This document shows positions 43,965 through 52,539 of a stretch of 64,000 nt of DNA, one piece after another. The position numbers and the translations under genes are program-made. Positions within the stretch are counted from its first letter, which is position 1. Every line of letters starts with the position of its first letter. Origin of the DNA: Pedobacter sp. D749 (GTDB lineage: Bacteria; Bacteroidota; Bacteroidia; Sphingobacteriales; Sphingobacteriaceae); NCBI RefSeq assembly GCF_019317285.1, contig NZ_CP079218.1, positions 1,860,001 through 1,924,000 on the forward strand, given 5' to 3'. The notes below the pieces were generated by a model, which was given only the letters and a program-made list of their open reading frames with translations, was not told the origin of the DNA and made no database searches.

Positions 43965-45483
43965 CCGAATAGTTATCTTGATTGTTCATAAATCCTGTTA
44001 AAATTGCACTTAAACCTGCGTTCATCATATTCAACATATTGGTCTGTGCATGTAATGAAATCTCATGTGGTGTACCACTGCGTAAAACTGTGAGCGGTTT
44101 TTTGTCATTCACGATCTCCTGCAGGGATTTGGTGAGCGCTTCATTTTCAAATTTGGCAATGGCCTCCCGGGTATTGCTCCATTTCCAGTTGTAAAGCGTT
44201 TCTGCAAAATTGCCATTTTGCAAGGCCAGCAACTGGCCCAATTGCCAGGCAGCGGCATAAGAAACATCTAACATCCCGGTATCTGGATTGTATGCAGTTG
44301 CACTATCCGGACCATTTACCGGAAACGTAACCTCACCAGCTTTTATATCATAGGGCACGAAAGGTCCGCGGTACCAGGATACGGTTTGATCGCCACTACG
44401 GGTATGGTGATTTAATGGAGCAAAACCCATCTTAAAAGCATTGTTGATGGCATCACCAGCCTTGCCAGGCTCATAGTCGGCCGTAAGCTGCAACAAGCTT
44501 CCGGTATATTTTTTTTCTTCCTGATTGAGATTGGTGAGATAGCCTAAGAAACTTTCCTTCCTGTCTATGGCATAGATATCCCATTGTTTGAGCAATACCA
44601 GACGTACATGCGTAATGTTAACCGCTATTTTAGATGATGGTGATTCTTCACTGGGCAGATAATCTTCCCATCCTTCCAGAGATACGAGGTAAGCTGTGGT
44701 TTTGCCTCCCGGAAGCGGCAACCTGTTACCAATAACTGTAGCAATTTCTGGTAATGTCTTTTCATTGGAAATTCCCTTTAAATGCTCAAGATAGCGTAAT
44801 GACTGCGTATTGCTGGGTTGAATCTGCCGTACATGTGCCAGCCAGGGCAGATCTTGTTTGGTTGGGGCAATTGCATTAAACAATGCTACTGGAATATCTA
44901 CCACTAAACATTTATCTGTTAACTTTTCTGCTGTTGGGTTAAGCTCAAAATAGGGGTGAAGATAATTATCCGGAAGCCTGTTCGATTCATTTGTGGCAGT
45001 TTTTGCTGAGGCAATCAGTCCGCTTAGATCAATCTGTGAAACTTTTACAGCCTGATCGGTATCAAATACACTGAGGATAGCCAGCCAGGGAGCCTGATCT
45101 GGCATTTCTTTTAACAGTTTAGCCTTTAGCCTTTGCGTTACAATAGATCGTTCCCATGGAATAGTGGACCTGTTGAGACAAACGTGGGGCAATACCTTAT
45201 CATAATCGCCTTGTGCATTTTCTGGCGGAAAAACCGAAGTAATAGCCCCAATTGGCAAACTAAACCGTGGACCATTTACGGCAAATTTGTGTATGTTCTC
45301 GTACTTTGTTTCTGGTACTACACCATCGGTATCCGAACTGTCTTCCTTTTCCTTACTCGAAACAGTTTGCTGTACGGTAATGGTACCAGTGCCCACATTT
45401 AAAGGTGAAAGCTGGTTTTGTTTGAAGACGATGCTTCCCGTAAGCGGGCTTTCGCCTTTTGAATGAATTTCCTTAACAAACAT
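43954..45483 (-). CDS. 509-aa protein of unknown function, first gene of the large array
   Basis: It has no signal peptide. After a charged linker (about 42-62) there is FAVNGPRFSLPIGAITSVFPP (67-87) and VLPHVCLNRSTIPWER (97-112). Further along are FAPLNHHTRSGDQTVSWYRGPFVPYD (about 350-375) and SYAAAWQLGQLLALQNGNFAETLYNWKW (about 410-437). These Trp- and Gly-rich blocks have the look of conserved family motifs, but I cannot name the family. It is the most upstream gene of the array; 768 bases of non-coding DNA precede it. It overlaps the 315-aa gene by 11 bases. Confidence 0.6.
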   Translation of the reverse strand: MFVKEIHSKGESPLTGSIVFKQNQLSPLNVGTGTITVQQTVSSKEKEDSSDTDGVVPETKYENIHKFAVNGPRFSLPIGAITSVFPPENAQGDYDKVLPHVCLNRSTIPWERSIVTQRLKAKLLKEMPDQAPWLAILSVFDTDQAVKVSQIDLSGLIASAKTATNESNRLPDNYLHPYFELNPTAEKLTDKCLVVDIPVALFNAIAPTKQDLPWLAHVRQIQPSNTQSLRYLEHLKGISNEKTLPEIATVIGNRLPLPGGKTTAYLVSLEGWEDYLPSEESPSSKIAVNITHVRLVLLKQWDIYAIDRKESFLGYLTNLNQEEKKYTGSLLQLTADYEPGKAGDAINNAFKMGFAPLNHHTRSGDQTVSWYRGPFVPYDIKAGEVTFPVNGPDSATAYNPDTGMLDVSYAAAWQLGQLLALQNGNFAETLYNWKWSNTREAIAKFENEALTKSLQEIVNDKKPLTVLRSGTPHEISLHAQTNMLNMMNAGLSAILTGFMNNQDNYSDEN

Positions 45484-46251
45484 AAATGTAATTGAAATGG
45501 GTTAATTTTTTCGTAAAATTTTATCGGGTAGTAATTACACAACGAAATACAGCACCAATAAAAACGATAATATATTTTTTAATCTGATGTTTAAGTGTGA
45601 GAAAAACAGAATGATTTAATATGGGATTAACCTGACACCCGGAAGGTGTACAATCACCTTTTTCATGGTGGTGGTTAAGGTATTGCAGCTTGAGCCTTAT
45701 GCATGGTTTGTAAAATTAGCGTGTAAATTTAGACTTCTTTAGATCACCCAAATCTAATTAATTCTACTAAAGAAACAGGCCGACTGGAGACTGGAGTTGT
45801 CTCCAATTATAGTATAGGACAAAGTAGTTTAATACAGCTTGAACCATAAGCTTATTTAAACAACTATTTGTTATTTTGACCTTAATGGCAACAGCGTTTA
45901 TGCACAGAAGAATAGTTACAAATCTCGCTAAATCAGCAAGAGTGCGTTATGCTCTTTTATGGAAAGCTGCTGCCGTGAGCTTTCGATAATGCGTGCCTTC
46001 CTAAATAATAAGGGCCCATAAGCTATTTAATTATGGTTCATAAATAAAAGAAGCCCATAACAAAATATGAACCCTACTATCAGCACTTTTGGCACAGAAA
46101 ACTGAAAGTAGCGCAAAGTGATATCAAATCTGAATAGGAGATCAGCGACGAAGGTTTACTTATCCAGATTACTTTATTTGGTAAACAAAATGCAAATATC
46201 TTTGTTTCGCGTATATAAAATACGCTAACCTTTAATAAACCAACAAAATTA
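45484..46251. other. 768-base gap between the large array and the next divergent gene
   Basis: No supported gene is seen. It must hold the promoter of the minus-strand array, but no CAAANNTA (inverse -7) is visible within 100 bases of its start. A hairpin AAGGTG/CACCTT followed by TTT lies near 45645-45663. GCCCATAA occurs twice, near 46015 and 46053. The rest is AT-rich and unstructured. Confidence 0.4.
46179..46206 (+). promoter_or_regulatory. Candidate Bacteroidota-type promoter for the 390-aa lipoprotein gene
   Basis: TATCTTTG at 46199-46206 matches the -7 consensus TAnnTTTG. A TTTG at 46179-46182 lies 16 bases upstream as a possible -33 element, slightly closer than the usual spacing. 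The start codon is 46 bases downstream of the -7 element. Confidence 0.35.
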
Positions 46252-47424
46252 ATGCCCATCCACCACAAAAAAATATCCGGTTCAATCATCCTTACCTTAC
46301 TAACCGCATTGCTGATATCGGCCTGCGGTAACCATTCCAATAGTACAGGTACACAACCACCAGCGAAAGACATTTCAGCCCCATGCCTTTCTTGCATAAA
46401 AGACATTTTAGCTATCCCTAATTTATATCACACTGTAAGTCTTGATGGTACCAGGCTAAATATTGACCTGCCTTATAATTATGAGATGGAAAGTAAAGGT
46501 GGTACCTACGAATTTAAGTGGAAGTTATGCGACCTAAATATCGACAGTAATGACCCTGACTATTACTATGCGGGGTTCAAAGACATGCTACCATATAAGC
46601 ATTTCCAGGGCTTTGATGGACGATTGCATATTGTAAAATCAAAAGACCCGAATGCTGTTACTACAGAGAAGTTCAAGTCAATGCAAAAGGATGGCGACGT
46701 CAAAATACTCTATTCAGACAGTAACAGCGTTATCTACATTCAGAATGATATGTATTACACGTTATACTTTCAATACCTGGAAGTGCAACATGCCTTCGCC
46801 ATCTACCTGAACGAAGAAAAGACCGTTACCTATGAAGCCTCACCAAAACAACTAACAGATCTCGCAGCCGTAAAACTGCGGATGGCTAAAAACTTATTTG
46901 TTAGCCACAAAAATCCGGAAGCATTTGATTGGGCGGCCTATAAAAAGACACTTTCTCTGCTGGAGTCTGGACTTTTTGAAAGCATCAGTGACCAGCTATA
47001 CGGCAATATTAATTTTCCGGACAAAGAAGAAATGTTCTCTACAACCCTTGAAGGGAATTACCAATTGGTTAGCATGATCAAGAGCCCTGCAACACTAAGC
47101 TCTTTACGTAGTAGCCTGGATAAAATCCCCCAAAACAGTTTTGTAACGACAAAGGCTACTTTTGATCAGAAGGCTGTTTCCTCTATAGCCTTTCTACGTG
47201 GTGATGACGACAAGATACGGGTGGCCTATAAAGACAGCCAGGCTTACATATTGGAATTCAAAGGTTACAATGGTTATATCAGTTACTTTGTCTGTTGTTT
47301 CACTTCTATACAGGCAAAGCCAGTGCTACTACTAACAGGGAACTATGCCAATACCCAGGAATTACCAAACCTTGCGGCAGCCCGCTTATACTTAAATTTC
47401 TTTAAGGAAGGTATCCGTAAGTAA
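46252..47424 (+). CDS. Lipoprotein of unknown function (390 aa)
   Basis: A lipoprotein signal peptide ends LLISAC (Cys25). The mature protein has a CLSC pair near residues 46-49 (SAPCLSCIKDILAIPN) and a later CC (about 350). The sequence looks alpha/beta with alternating charged and aromatic residues and no motif I can name. It is the only plus-strand gene between the large array and the genes at 47.5 kb and does not obviously belong to either. Likely an outer-membrane or periplasmic anchored protein. Confidence 0.65.
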   Translation: MPIHHKKISGSIILTLLTALLISACGNHSNSTGTQPPAKDISAPCLSCIKDILAIPNLYHTVSLDGTRLNIDLPYNYEMESKGGTYEFKWKLCDLNIDSNDPDYYYAGFKDMLPYKHFQGFDGRLHIVKSKDPNAVTTEKFKSMQKDGDVKILYSDSNSVIYIQNDMYYTLYFQYLEVQHAFAIYLNEEKTVTYEASPKQLTDLAAVKLRMAKNLFVSHKNPEAFDWAAYKKTLSLLESGLFESISDQLYGNINFPDKEEMFSTTLEGNYQLVSMIKSPATLSSLRSSLDKIPQNSFVTTKATFDQKAVSSIAFLRGDDDKIRVAYKDSQAYILEFKGYNGYISYFVCCFTSIQAKPVLLLTGNYANTQELPNLAAARLYLNFFKEGIRK

Positions 47425-47564
47425 GCTCTTATATAATTTGAGAAAAATAGCTAATGGCGAATTCGTAGGTTTGGTAGTTTGTTATTATGGTGATTAAATT
47501 AGATTGCACATAAATTAATGGTAGTTATGAAATTGAATTTGTTTTTAAAGTCTGTCTTTACCAT

Positions 47565-48083
47565 TTATAATAACATCAATAGAAATGAAAATAGGAGAGA
47601 AGCAACCATCAATCTTTTAAAAACTATCTGCTTATATCTATAATGACAAATGAAATTTAGGCCAAACAATACAACAGTGCAGCATATCAGAAAAATCTGG
47701 ATCAATAGACTTGGTTTAACGATGCAATAGTACAAATCTATTAGGGTATGCTTACCGTTAAAACCGATGTAGGTAAATTTTAAATAGGTATTAACAAAAG
47801 GTAAATCATCTTTTAATATTTTAAAGTAAACTGGTTTTTCATTGTAAATAATGGCTGGTTTTAACAAACTTAAGAGGCCATTCCCCTTGTTCTCAAAAGT
47901 GCATTTATATCCACTTAAATTAAATTTAAAATAGGATATCCGATTTGTGGACTTATTAACTTCGCTCAAAACACCTTCAATTGGTACCAATCGGTTATAT
48001 TGAATCAGCATCGTAATTGGCAGGAACGTCAATCCTATAAAAGAAAGAATAAATGTTATGGTTTTTAGGTTTGATTTCATCAA
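47565..48083 (-). CDS. Small membrane protein of unknown function
   Basis: This 172-aa protein has one N-terminal transmembrane segment (about 9-27), a soluble part of about 85 residues (VPIEGVLSEVNKSTNRISYFKFNLSGYKC...) and two C-terminal transmembrane segments (about 128-148 and 156-172). The soluble part is probably outside the cytoplasm. No family is recognised. It begins 7 bases after the stop of the 48091-48663 gene, so both are probably co-transcribed. Confidence 0.6.
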   Translation of the reverse strand: MMKSNLKTITFILSFIGLTFLPITMLIQYNRLVPIEGVLSEVNKSTNRISYFKFNLSGYKCTFENKGNGLLSLLKPAIIYNEKPVYFKILKDDLPFVNTYLKFTYIGFNGKHTLIDLYYCIVKPSLLIQIFLICCTVVLFGLNFICHYRYKQIVFKRLMVASLLFSFLLMLL

Positions 48084-48090
48084 ATACTAT

Positions 48091-48663
48091 TTATTTTTTC
48101 GATTTGTTTTTATTGTAAAGTGCAATGCATTTAGCCTGATAATCAAAATTTATCAAATCGCTAAACGTTTCCAAATAGGTTTTCGGAAACACTAGTTCAG
48201 CATTAATAATGGTCTTAATAACTTTGCCCTTAATCTTGGTTCTAATTATTCCCACATATTTATTAGTAATCAGGTTTACACTCGATTCGTAAATTCCTTC
48301 GTTAGCATGATCTCTTCCCAGCATATCATCACTTCTGCGCATTTGTACTAACCGCATTTTCTTAGCTATTTTATCGTATGCAAACACGCTGATAAAACCT
48401 GAGCGATCGTAATCGTTCCAAAACTCAAAACCTTTGGTAGTTGCCACCAATGTATTACCGAAATTTAGGTGTGTGATTTCTTTGCTTTCTACTTGCTTAT
48501 ATTTTTGTGTAGATAGCCAAAGCATTAAAATATCCTTATCGCTATCTATAAATACGCTGTCTTTTTTTCCATCTCCGTCAAAATCTTTTACAATTTTACG
48601 GGTGGTTTGTGCGAAAGCACTGTTTACTAATAGGAGGAACAAGAAGGTGCTGAAGTATTTCAT
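48091..48663 (-). CDS. Secreted FG-GAP/calcium-loop-like protein
   Basis: This 190-aa protein has a signal peptide ending NSAFAQ. KIVKDFDGDGKKDSVFIDSDKDIL (about 23-46) is an acidic DxDGDGxxD loop as in FG-GAP or EF-hand proteins. The plan (signal peptide, calcium-type loop, about 150 residues of beta structure) is shared with the frameshifted gene at 159-751 and with the protein at 50453-51067. The C-terminal half contains KYVGIIRTKIKGKVIKTIINAELVFP. Role unknown; the protein is probably periplasmic or secreted and calcium-binding (inference). Confidence 0.65.
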   Translation of the reverse strand: MKYFSTFLFLLLVNSAFAQTTRKIVKDFDGDGKKDSVFIDSDKDILMLWLSTQKYKQVESKEITHLNFGNTLVATTKGFEFWNDYDRSGFISVFAYDKIAKKMRLVQMRRSDDMLGRDHANEGIYESSVNLITNKYVGIIRTKIKGKVIKTIINAELVFPKTYLETFSDLINFDYQAKCIALYNKNKSKK

Positions 48664-48809
48664 TTTTATTTTTTTTAGTTATTTATTAGGACGTTCTCAA
48701 TAGGCGGGCTATCTACTAAATCTTTTTTATGAAGAATAAAAAAGGATATCGTTTCTATCCCTAACGCAAAAATGTATGATGTAGAAAAAAAGTTTTACAG
48801 CACCACTTT

Positions 48810-49085
48810 TTACTTCAGTACTTCCACTATTTCTTCAAAATTATTGGCCTTCGCAATTTCAATGGGCAATTTACCGTAATAAATGTCATCACCGCAATCA
48901 AAAGTTTCTGGTTTGTTTTTATCTACATCTATTTTTATCAGGTATTGTACCATTGCTATATTATTATTATTTATTGCAATTATTAATGCAGTTTCTCCAT
49001 TACATTCGTTAAAATCTAAATCATCCTTAGTTAATCTCAAGGCATTCAGTATTTTATAATCCGAGCTGATGATTTTAAGGAACGA
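48810..49085 (-). pseudogene. Ankyrin-repeat protein fragment
   Basis: The frame gives about 90 residues with no ATG: it opens after a TAG near 49086, and the only possible start is TTG at 49040. The translation (SSDYKILNALRLTKDDLDFNECNGETALIIAINNNNIAMVQYLIKIDVDKN, then GKLPIEIAKANNFEEIVEVLK) contains two ankyrin-like helix pairs. Bacteroidota ankyrin proteins usually begin with a leading repeat and ATG a little upstream, so the 5' end appears lost. It could still be expressed from TTG. Confidence 0.5.
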
Positions 49086-49376
49086 ATTCTACCAATCATT
49101 CTTCAGCTGATTTCAAACTACGATTTATTTATCACTAGCTTATAAAACTATTATGAATAAATACTGTTGTTAAACTGACGATGATTTTATTCGAACTTCA
49201 ACAAACAATGAGAACGTTTAAATGAAATTTGATACACCATTAATAAATCATTAGCAATAATTGAACTTACAACCGGAATAGAGATTAAATTAATTTGAGT
49301 CATGAAACTAATTTAAATTTAATTTCCTCAGGTTCCATACTATTTATCAAATCACCATCTATTAAAAATTAAACAA
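49086..49376. other. AT-rich gap without visible feature
   Basis: I see no open frame, hairpin or promoter match here beyond generally A+T-rich sequence. Confidence 0.4.
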
Positions 49377-50033
49377 ATGAAATTATTTCTATTTTGCGCT
49401 ATTTTTTGCTTAGCCACGCCTTTTTATACAAAGGCACAGACAACTGCCGATATTGTCCAAACACTTGAAGAAAAATATAATTGGTCAAGGGCTAAGGTTA
49501 TAGAGGAAAGCGTCACCATTAATGGTCCATCGGAAATGTTTACCAGAATTATGGCTGATAAGCGTTCTTTTGACATTTCAACTTTTTCTTATTTAAGTTC
49601 ATACTTAGGCAAGTATTTTGATAAAGTTTATGGCACTGATATATTAAACTCTGCAGAAAAAACATCCGTAAACACAACAGCTGAACAAAAAGCTGCATGT
49701 GCCAAAGAAATTTCCAAAATCGCGGGCAAATTGCATATCACATTAAATGCAAAAGGTGTCAAATTAACAGATAATAGCTACGAACTCAGCATGACCACTT
49801 TAACCACTATAGGAGAATTCCTGAATCCTGAAAGAGGCGTTGGGGTTGCGTTAGGATGGAGGCCGATTGCGAAAAAAGTTGCGATAACTATTAATACGCT
49901 TAACAGAACCGGGCAACCTGTAGTTAAGTGGAGCAAGGACTTCAGTGCTTGTACAATAGATCTGCCTATAGTAGGAGACACTAATTATTCCAGTATAATC
50001 CTGGCTGGTTTGAAAAAGGGCGGGAAAATCTAG
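49377..50033 (+). CDS. Secreted protein of unknown function (218 aa)
   Basis: A signal peptide ends FYTKAQ (about residue 21). The mature part begins TTADIVQTLEEKYNWSRAKVIEESVTINGPSEMF and is mixed alpha/beta, with a region of alternating beta-strands near 115-190 (LHITLNAKGVKLTDNSYELSMTTLTTIGEFL, then VAITINTLNRTGQPVVKW). There are two Cys (near 104 and 193). No family is recognised. A strong terminator follows, and the gene appears to be a single unit. Confidence 0.6.
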   Translation: MKLFLFCAIFCLATPFYTKAQTTADIVQTLEEKYNWSRAKVIEESVTINGPSEMFTRIMADKRSFDISTFSYLSSYLGKYFDKVYGTDILNSAEKTSVNTTAEQKAACAKEISKIAGKLHITLNAKGVKLTDNSYELSMTTLTTIGEFLNPERGVGVALGWRPIAKKVAITINTLNRTGQPVVKWSKDFSACTIDLPIVGDTNYSSIILAGLKKGGKI

Positions 50034-50066
50034 CACACAGCAACTGGCATTCTCTTGATAGCCTCT

Positions 50067-50101
50067 AAACCACTTAAAACAAATATTTTAAGTGGTTTTT
50101 C
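50067..50101 (+). terminator. Rho-independent terminator after the 218-aa gene
   Basis: The stem AAACCACTTAAAA (50067-50079) pairs perfectly with TTTTAAGTGGTTT, separated by a 6-base loop, and is followed by TTCTTT. It lies about 35 bases after the stop codon. Confidence 0.8.
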
Positions 50102-50452
50102 TTTGCACTCAAATTTTCCCTTTTTGTGCTTCTTTGCATAAATTTGTTTCTTATTTGTTCACGATCATCAGATTTTGTTCCCCGAACGTTTTAGCGCGGA
50201 AATGACTTCAATTATTTACAAATGGTATTAAAGATACCTACAGAGCCAATCTGTGGAAATTTCCATTCGGCACCTGAATTTTGGCTGTCAATGGTGGTCA
50301 CGCGGGGGGGAAGCCGAAAGTAAGAGCGCATCCATCTTAACAAAGATTAACTGTGGAGGACTTATTTTTCCAATTGGGAATTAATTTTCATTACAGCTTG
50401 TTTTATTGCGATTCCATACCAAACATTTCGAATATAATTTGTTTATTCGTTT
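50102..50452. other. Gap without supported gene
   Basis: The sequence between the terminator and the next gene has no open frame of interest. A short GC-rich island (CACGCGGGGGGG near 50297) stands out against the AT-rich background. No clear promoter motif was seen before 50453. Confidence 0.35.
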
Positions 50453-51067
50453 ATGTACAATAACCTGATACCGGCGACGCGAAATTATTACTTTTCTTTA
50501 CTATTACTTATTTTCGTGAGTTCACAAGCTATAGGGCAGCCTCCTCCTAAAATGAAGGTTGACGTTCCGGCTAGTTTAAAATCTTTTATCCCACGAGGAT
50601 ACGAAGCTCTCGACCTTTCTACGGGCGATTTAAACGGCGATGCATATCCTGACGCGGTATTGATACTTTACAAAAAAGGCGAAGAAAAAACATCAGATGT
50701 GATCTCTCATCCTGAGAAACGACCACTTCTACTGATGATTGGCCAGGCAAATAAAACCTATAAAATTGCTGCCCGAAGCGATAATGCTGTATATTGTTTC
50801 GACTGCGGCGGACAAATGGGCGATCCGTTTATGGGAGTAACCATCAAGAATGGTTATTTTTCCGTAGAACATTATGGCGGCAGTGGCTGGCGATGGACCC
50901 GCATTGTGACCTTCAAATATTCGCCAGCAGATAAAAACTGGTTCCTTCATAAAGATGGTGGGGAGCGATTTCAGGCCATTAGTCATGAAGAGGTGAAAAC
51001 TACAGTTAAAACCGTTAAAAACTTTGGCAAAGTTCCGTTTCAAAAATTTGATATTTATAAAGAATAA
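50453..51067 (+). CDS. Secreted FG-GAP-like protein (204 aa)
   Basis: It has a signal peptide (LLLLIFVSSQAIGQ, cleavage near residue 28). The mature part opens with VPASLKSFIPRGYEALDLSTGDLNGDAYPDAVLIL, again a DLNGDxxxD calcium-type loop. Later come CFDCGGQMGDPFMGVTIKNGYFSVEHYGGSGWRWTRIVTFKY, a beta-rich core with a CxxC. This looks like a third, more distant member of the family seen at 159-751 and 48091-48663. It is followed after 10 bases by another secreted gene, now frameshifted. No biochemical role is known. Confidence 0.65.
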   Translation: MYNNLIPATRNYYFSLLLLIFVSSQAIGQPPPKMKVDVPASLKSFIPRGYEALDLSTGDLNGDAYPDAVLILYKKGEEKTSDVISHPEKRPLLLMIGQANKTYKIAARSDNAVYCFDCGGQMGDPFMGVTIKNGYFSVEHYGGSGWRWTRIVTFKYSPADKNWFLHKDGGERFQAISHEEVKTTVKTVKNFGKVPFQKFDIYKE

Positions 51068-51077
51068 ACCAGCTAAA

Positions 51078-51871
51078 ATGAAGATGATCAATCAAGCCAT
51101 GCGTTATACGCTACTATGTACAATAGCTACGCTGCTTTTTATCAGCGGAACACATGCACAACCAGCCGGCACTACCAAATTTATCCTAACATTAAGGTCT
51201 ACAATTTATCAGCTTTATGGCAGAGTGATAAACTTTTGCTGCTTAGCCTGAACAAATATGAACCCTTCCCTCAACCATTGGGGATTATTGGAAAAAACTA
51301 TCAACGGTTTTATATCCATTATACTTCAGTAATCAAAGACGCTGGTAATCCTTATCAGTACAAGGTGCAGGGAAAAACAAGGGTAGGTACCCAGGTTAGA
51401 CCATTTACCGGCACGATCAAAATTTTGCAGGCTGGTATTTACAAATCCGGAAATGCCTACGCACCCGAAACCTATAAAGGCTATAAGCGTGGCCAGATGA
51501 TTTGTAATTTAACAATCAATGAAGATAGTAAAATACCTGGAAGTGGAACCATAGCTGGGAATCTGACCACAAATTTTTGTTTGAATGCTAAAAATCAACT
51601 TCTTTACGATACATTGGATTTTGGGAGCGATGGTTATGGCAACAATCAGTTCAGCGGCAATTGGATCGCAAATGGCAGTAAACAATCGCAAAAGCTGCAA
51701 TTCGGTGATATTACCATCTATGATTCTCCGTTTAGCGATATTGATGGCATCACGGTTCCGCCACAATATGAAAAGTATGGCTGGCAGAATTATGTAAGCG
51801 CAATCTCTAATGATAATCGCCCGGCCAGTAAAGCGGCTATAACTGAAGAAAAACGACAGTGGTGGAAGTAA
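51078..51871 (+). pseudogene. Secreted protein with frameshift after the signal peptide
   Basis: ATG 51078 starts a signal peptide (MRYTLLCTIATLLFISGTHAQ); its frame then runs out at 51251. The main body is in another frame, open to 51871, and reads from about 51174 HYQIYPNIKVYNLSALWQSDKLLLLSLNKYEPFPQ. Joining the two near 51165-51178 gives one secreted protein of about 260 aa. The body has repeated beta patterns (GTIKILQAGIYKSGNAY, LTINEDSKIPGSGTIAGNLTTNFCLN, LYDTLDFGSDGYGNNQFSGNW). No family is recognised. A single-base sequencing error would restore the gene. Confidence 0.6.
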
Positions 51872-51943
51872 CTGTGCCATTTCTCAATATGTTTAGTTTG
51901 AAAGTTTTAGAACGCCATCATACGTGTATTCATTAGCCATCAA

Positions 51944-52099
51944 ATGGCTAAAGATATCAAAGCAGTCCAATGCCCGAAGTGTGGCAGTGTAAACAAAAAT
52001 AAACAGCTGCTGCCAACTTATAGTGCATATCCCAGCTGCAATGAAAGCGAGTGCGGATCAATCAGCTATATAACAATTCGCAGCGGCGTAATAGGATGA
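51944..52099 (+). CDS. Possible 51-aa zinc-ribbon-like small protein
   Basis: The frame starts MAKDIKAVQCPKCGS and has four Cys arranged CPKC (10-13) and C-x4-C (32-37), as in a small zinc ribbon. It is short, its second half (YPSCNESECGSISYITIRSG) is less regular than usual, and no promoter is evident, so it could also be the remains of a longer gene. The strong hairpin at 52120-52150 follows 20 bases later, which favours a real transcription unit. Confidence 0.4.
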   Translation: MAKDIKAVQCPKCGSVNKNKQLLPTYSAYPSCNESECGSISYITIRSGVIG

Positions 52100-52119
52100 G
52101 TTTTGGGATCACTAGAAAA

Positions 52120-52150
52120 AAAGCTGGCAAACCTTAGGTTTGCCAGCTTT
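52120..52150. terminator. Perfect 13-base-pair hairpin, terminator-like
   Basis: AAAGCTGGCAAAC and GTTTGCCAGCTTT are fully complementary around CTTAG. An A-run precedes and a short T-run ends it, so it can act in either direction. Confidence 0.75.
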
Positions 52151-52273
52151 AAATTGCCATTAAGAGTACCCATCAGGTCTGTGGCATGAAAAAAATAGGA
52201 ATGACATCCTGTATGCGCTTTCTAACTTATTAGGTTTAAGATTTTGCATCCTGTAAAACTCATTGAGCTAAGA

Positions 52274-52430
52274 TGTCTAAGGTGGTCGTAGAATTAAAGA
52301 CTACGCTGTTTAATTAACCACCTTAGACACCTAAGAACAGCTAATTCATTAAATAATCCTATAGGCTTTCACACCGTATAAGAAATATAAGCTTATATGG
52401 TCCTTAAATGTCTTATATGGTCAAAAAAAA
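52274..52430. repeat. Dispersed repeat: 13-bp inverted pair plus ATGTCTTATATGGTC end
   Basis: TGTCTAAGGTGGT (52274-52286) is the exact inverse of ACCACCTTAGACA (52317-52329). Downstream, CTTATATGGTCCTTAAATGTCTTATATGGTC (about 52392-52421) repeats CTTATATGGTC twice and matches the end of the repeat at 3193-3222. AGGTGGTC is also shared with 2989, 3121 and 1271. The remaining part of the 440-base gap (52100-52539) holds nothing else that I can support. Confidence 0.65.
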
Positions 52431-52539
52431 TAATACTGAATATCAGTTGCTTACATAAATGTCATTATAAGCAGAAGTATTTTTTAATTAGCAGAATTTT
52501 AAAGCGCGTAACTAAAAAACACGACTTATCACTGTGTAT

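Noticed and set aside
27898..45483. Contractile injection system, phage tail or type VI secretion cluster
   Set aside because: I saw no sheath, tube, baseplate, spike or ATPase motifs in any of the proteins.
27898..45483. Polysaccharide utilisation locus
   Set aside because: There is no SusC/SusD pair, no glycoside hydrolase motif and no signal peptides.
45641..45663. Terminator for a plus-strand transcript
   Set aside because: No plus-strand gene precedes it; the short stem could be chance.
50290..50310. GC-rich island as part of a structured RNA
   Set aside because: I could not find a consistent set of stems, and no known RNA family is recognised.
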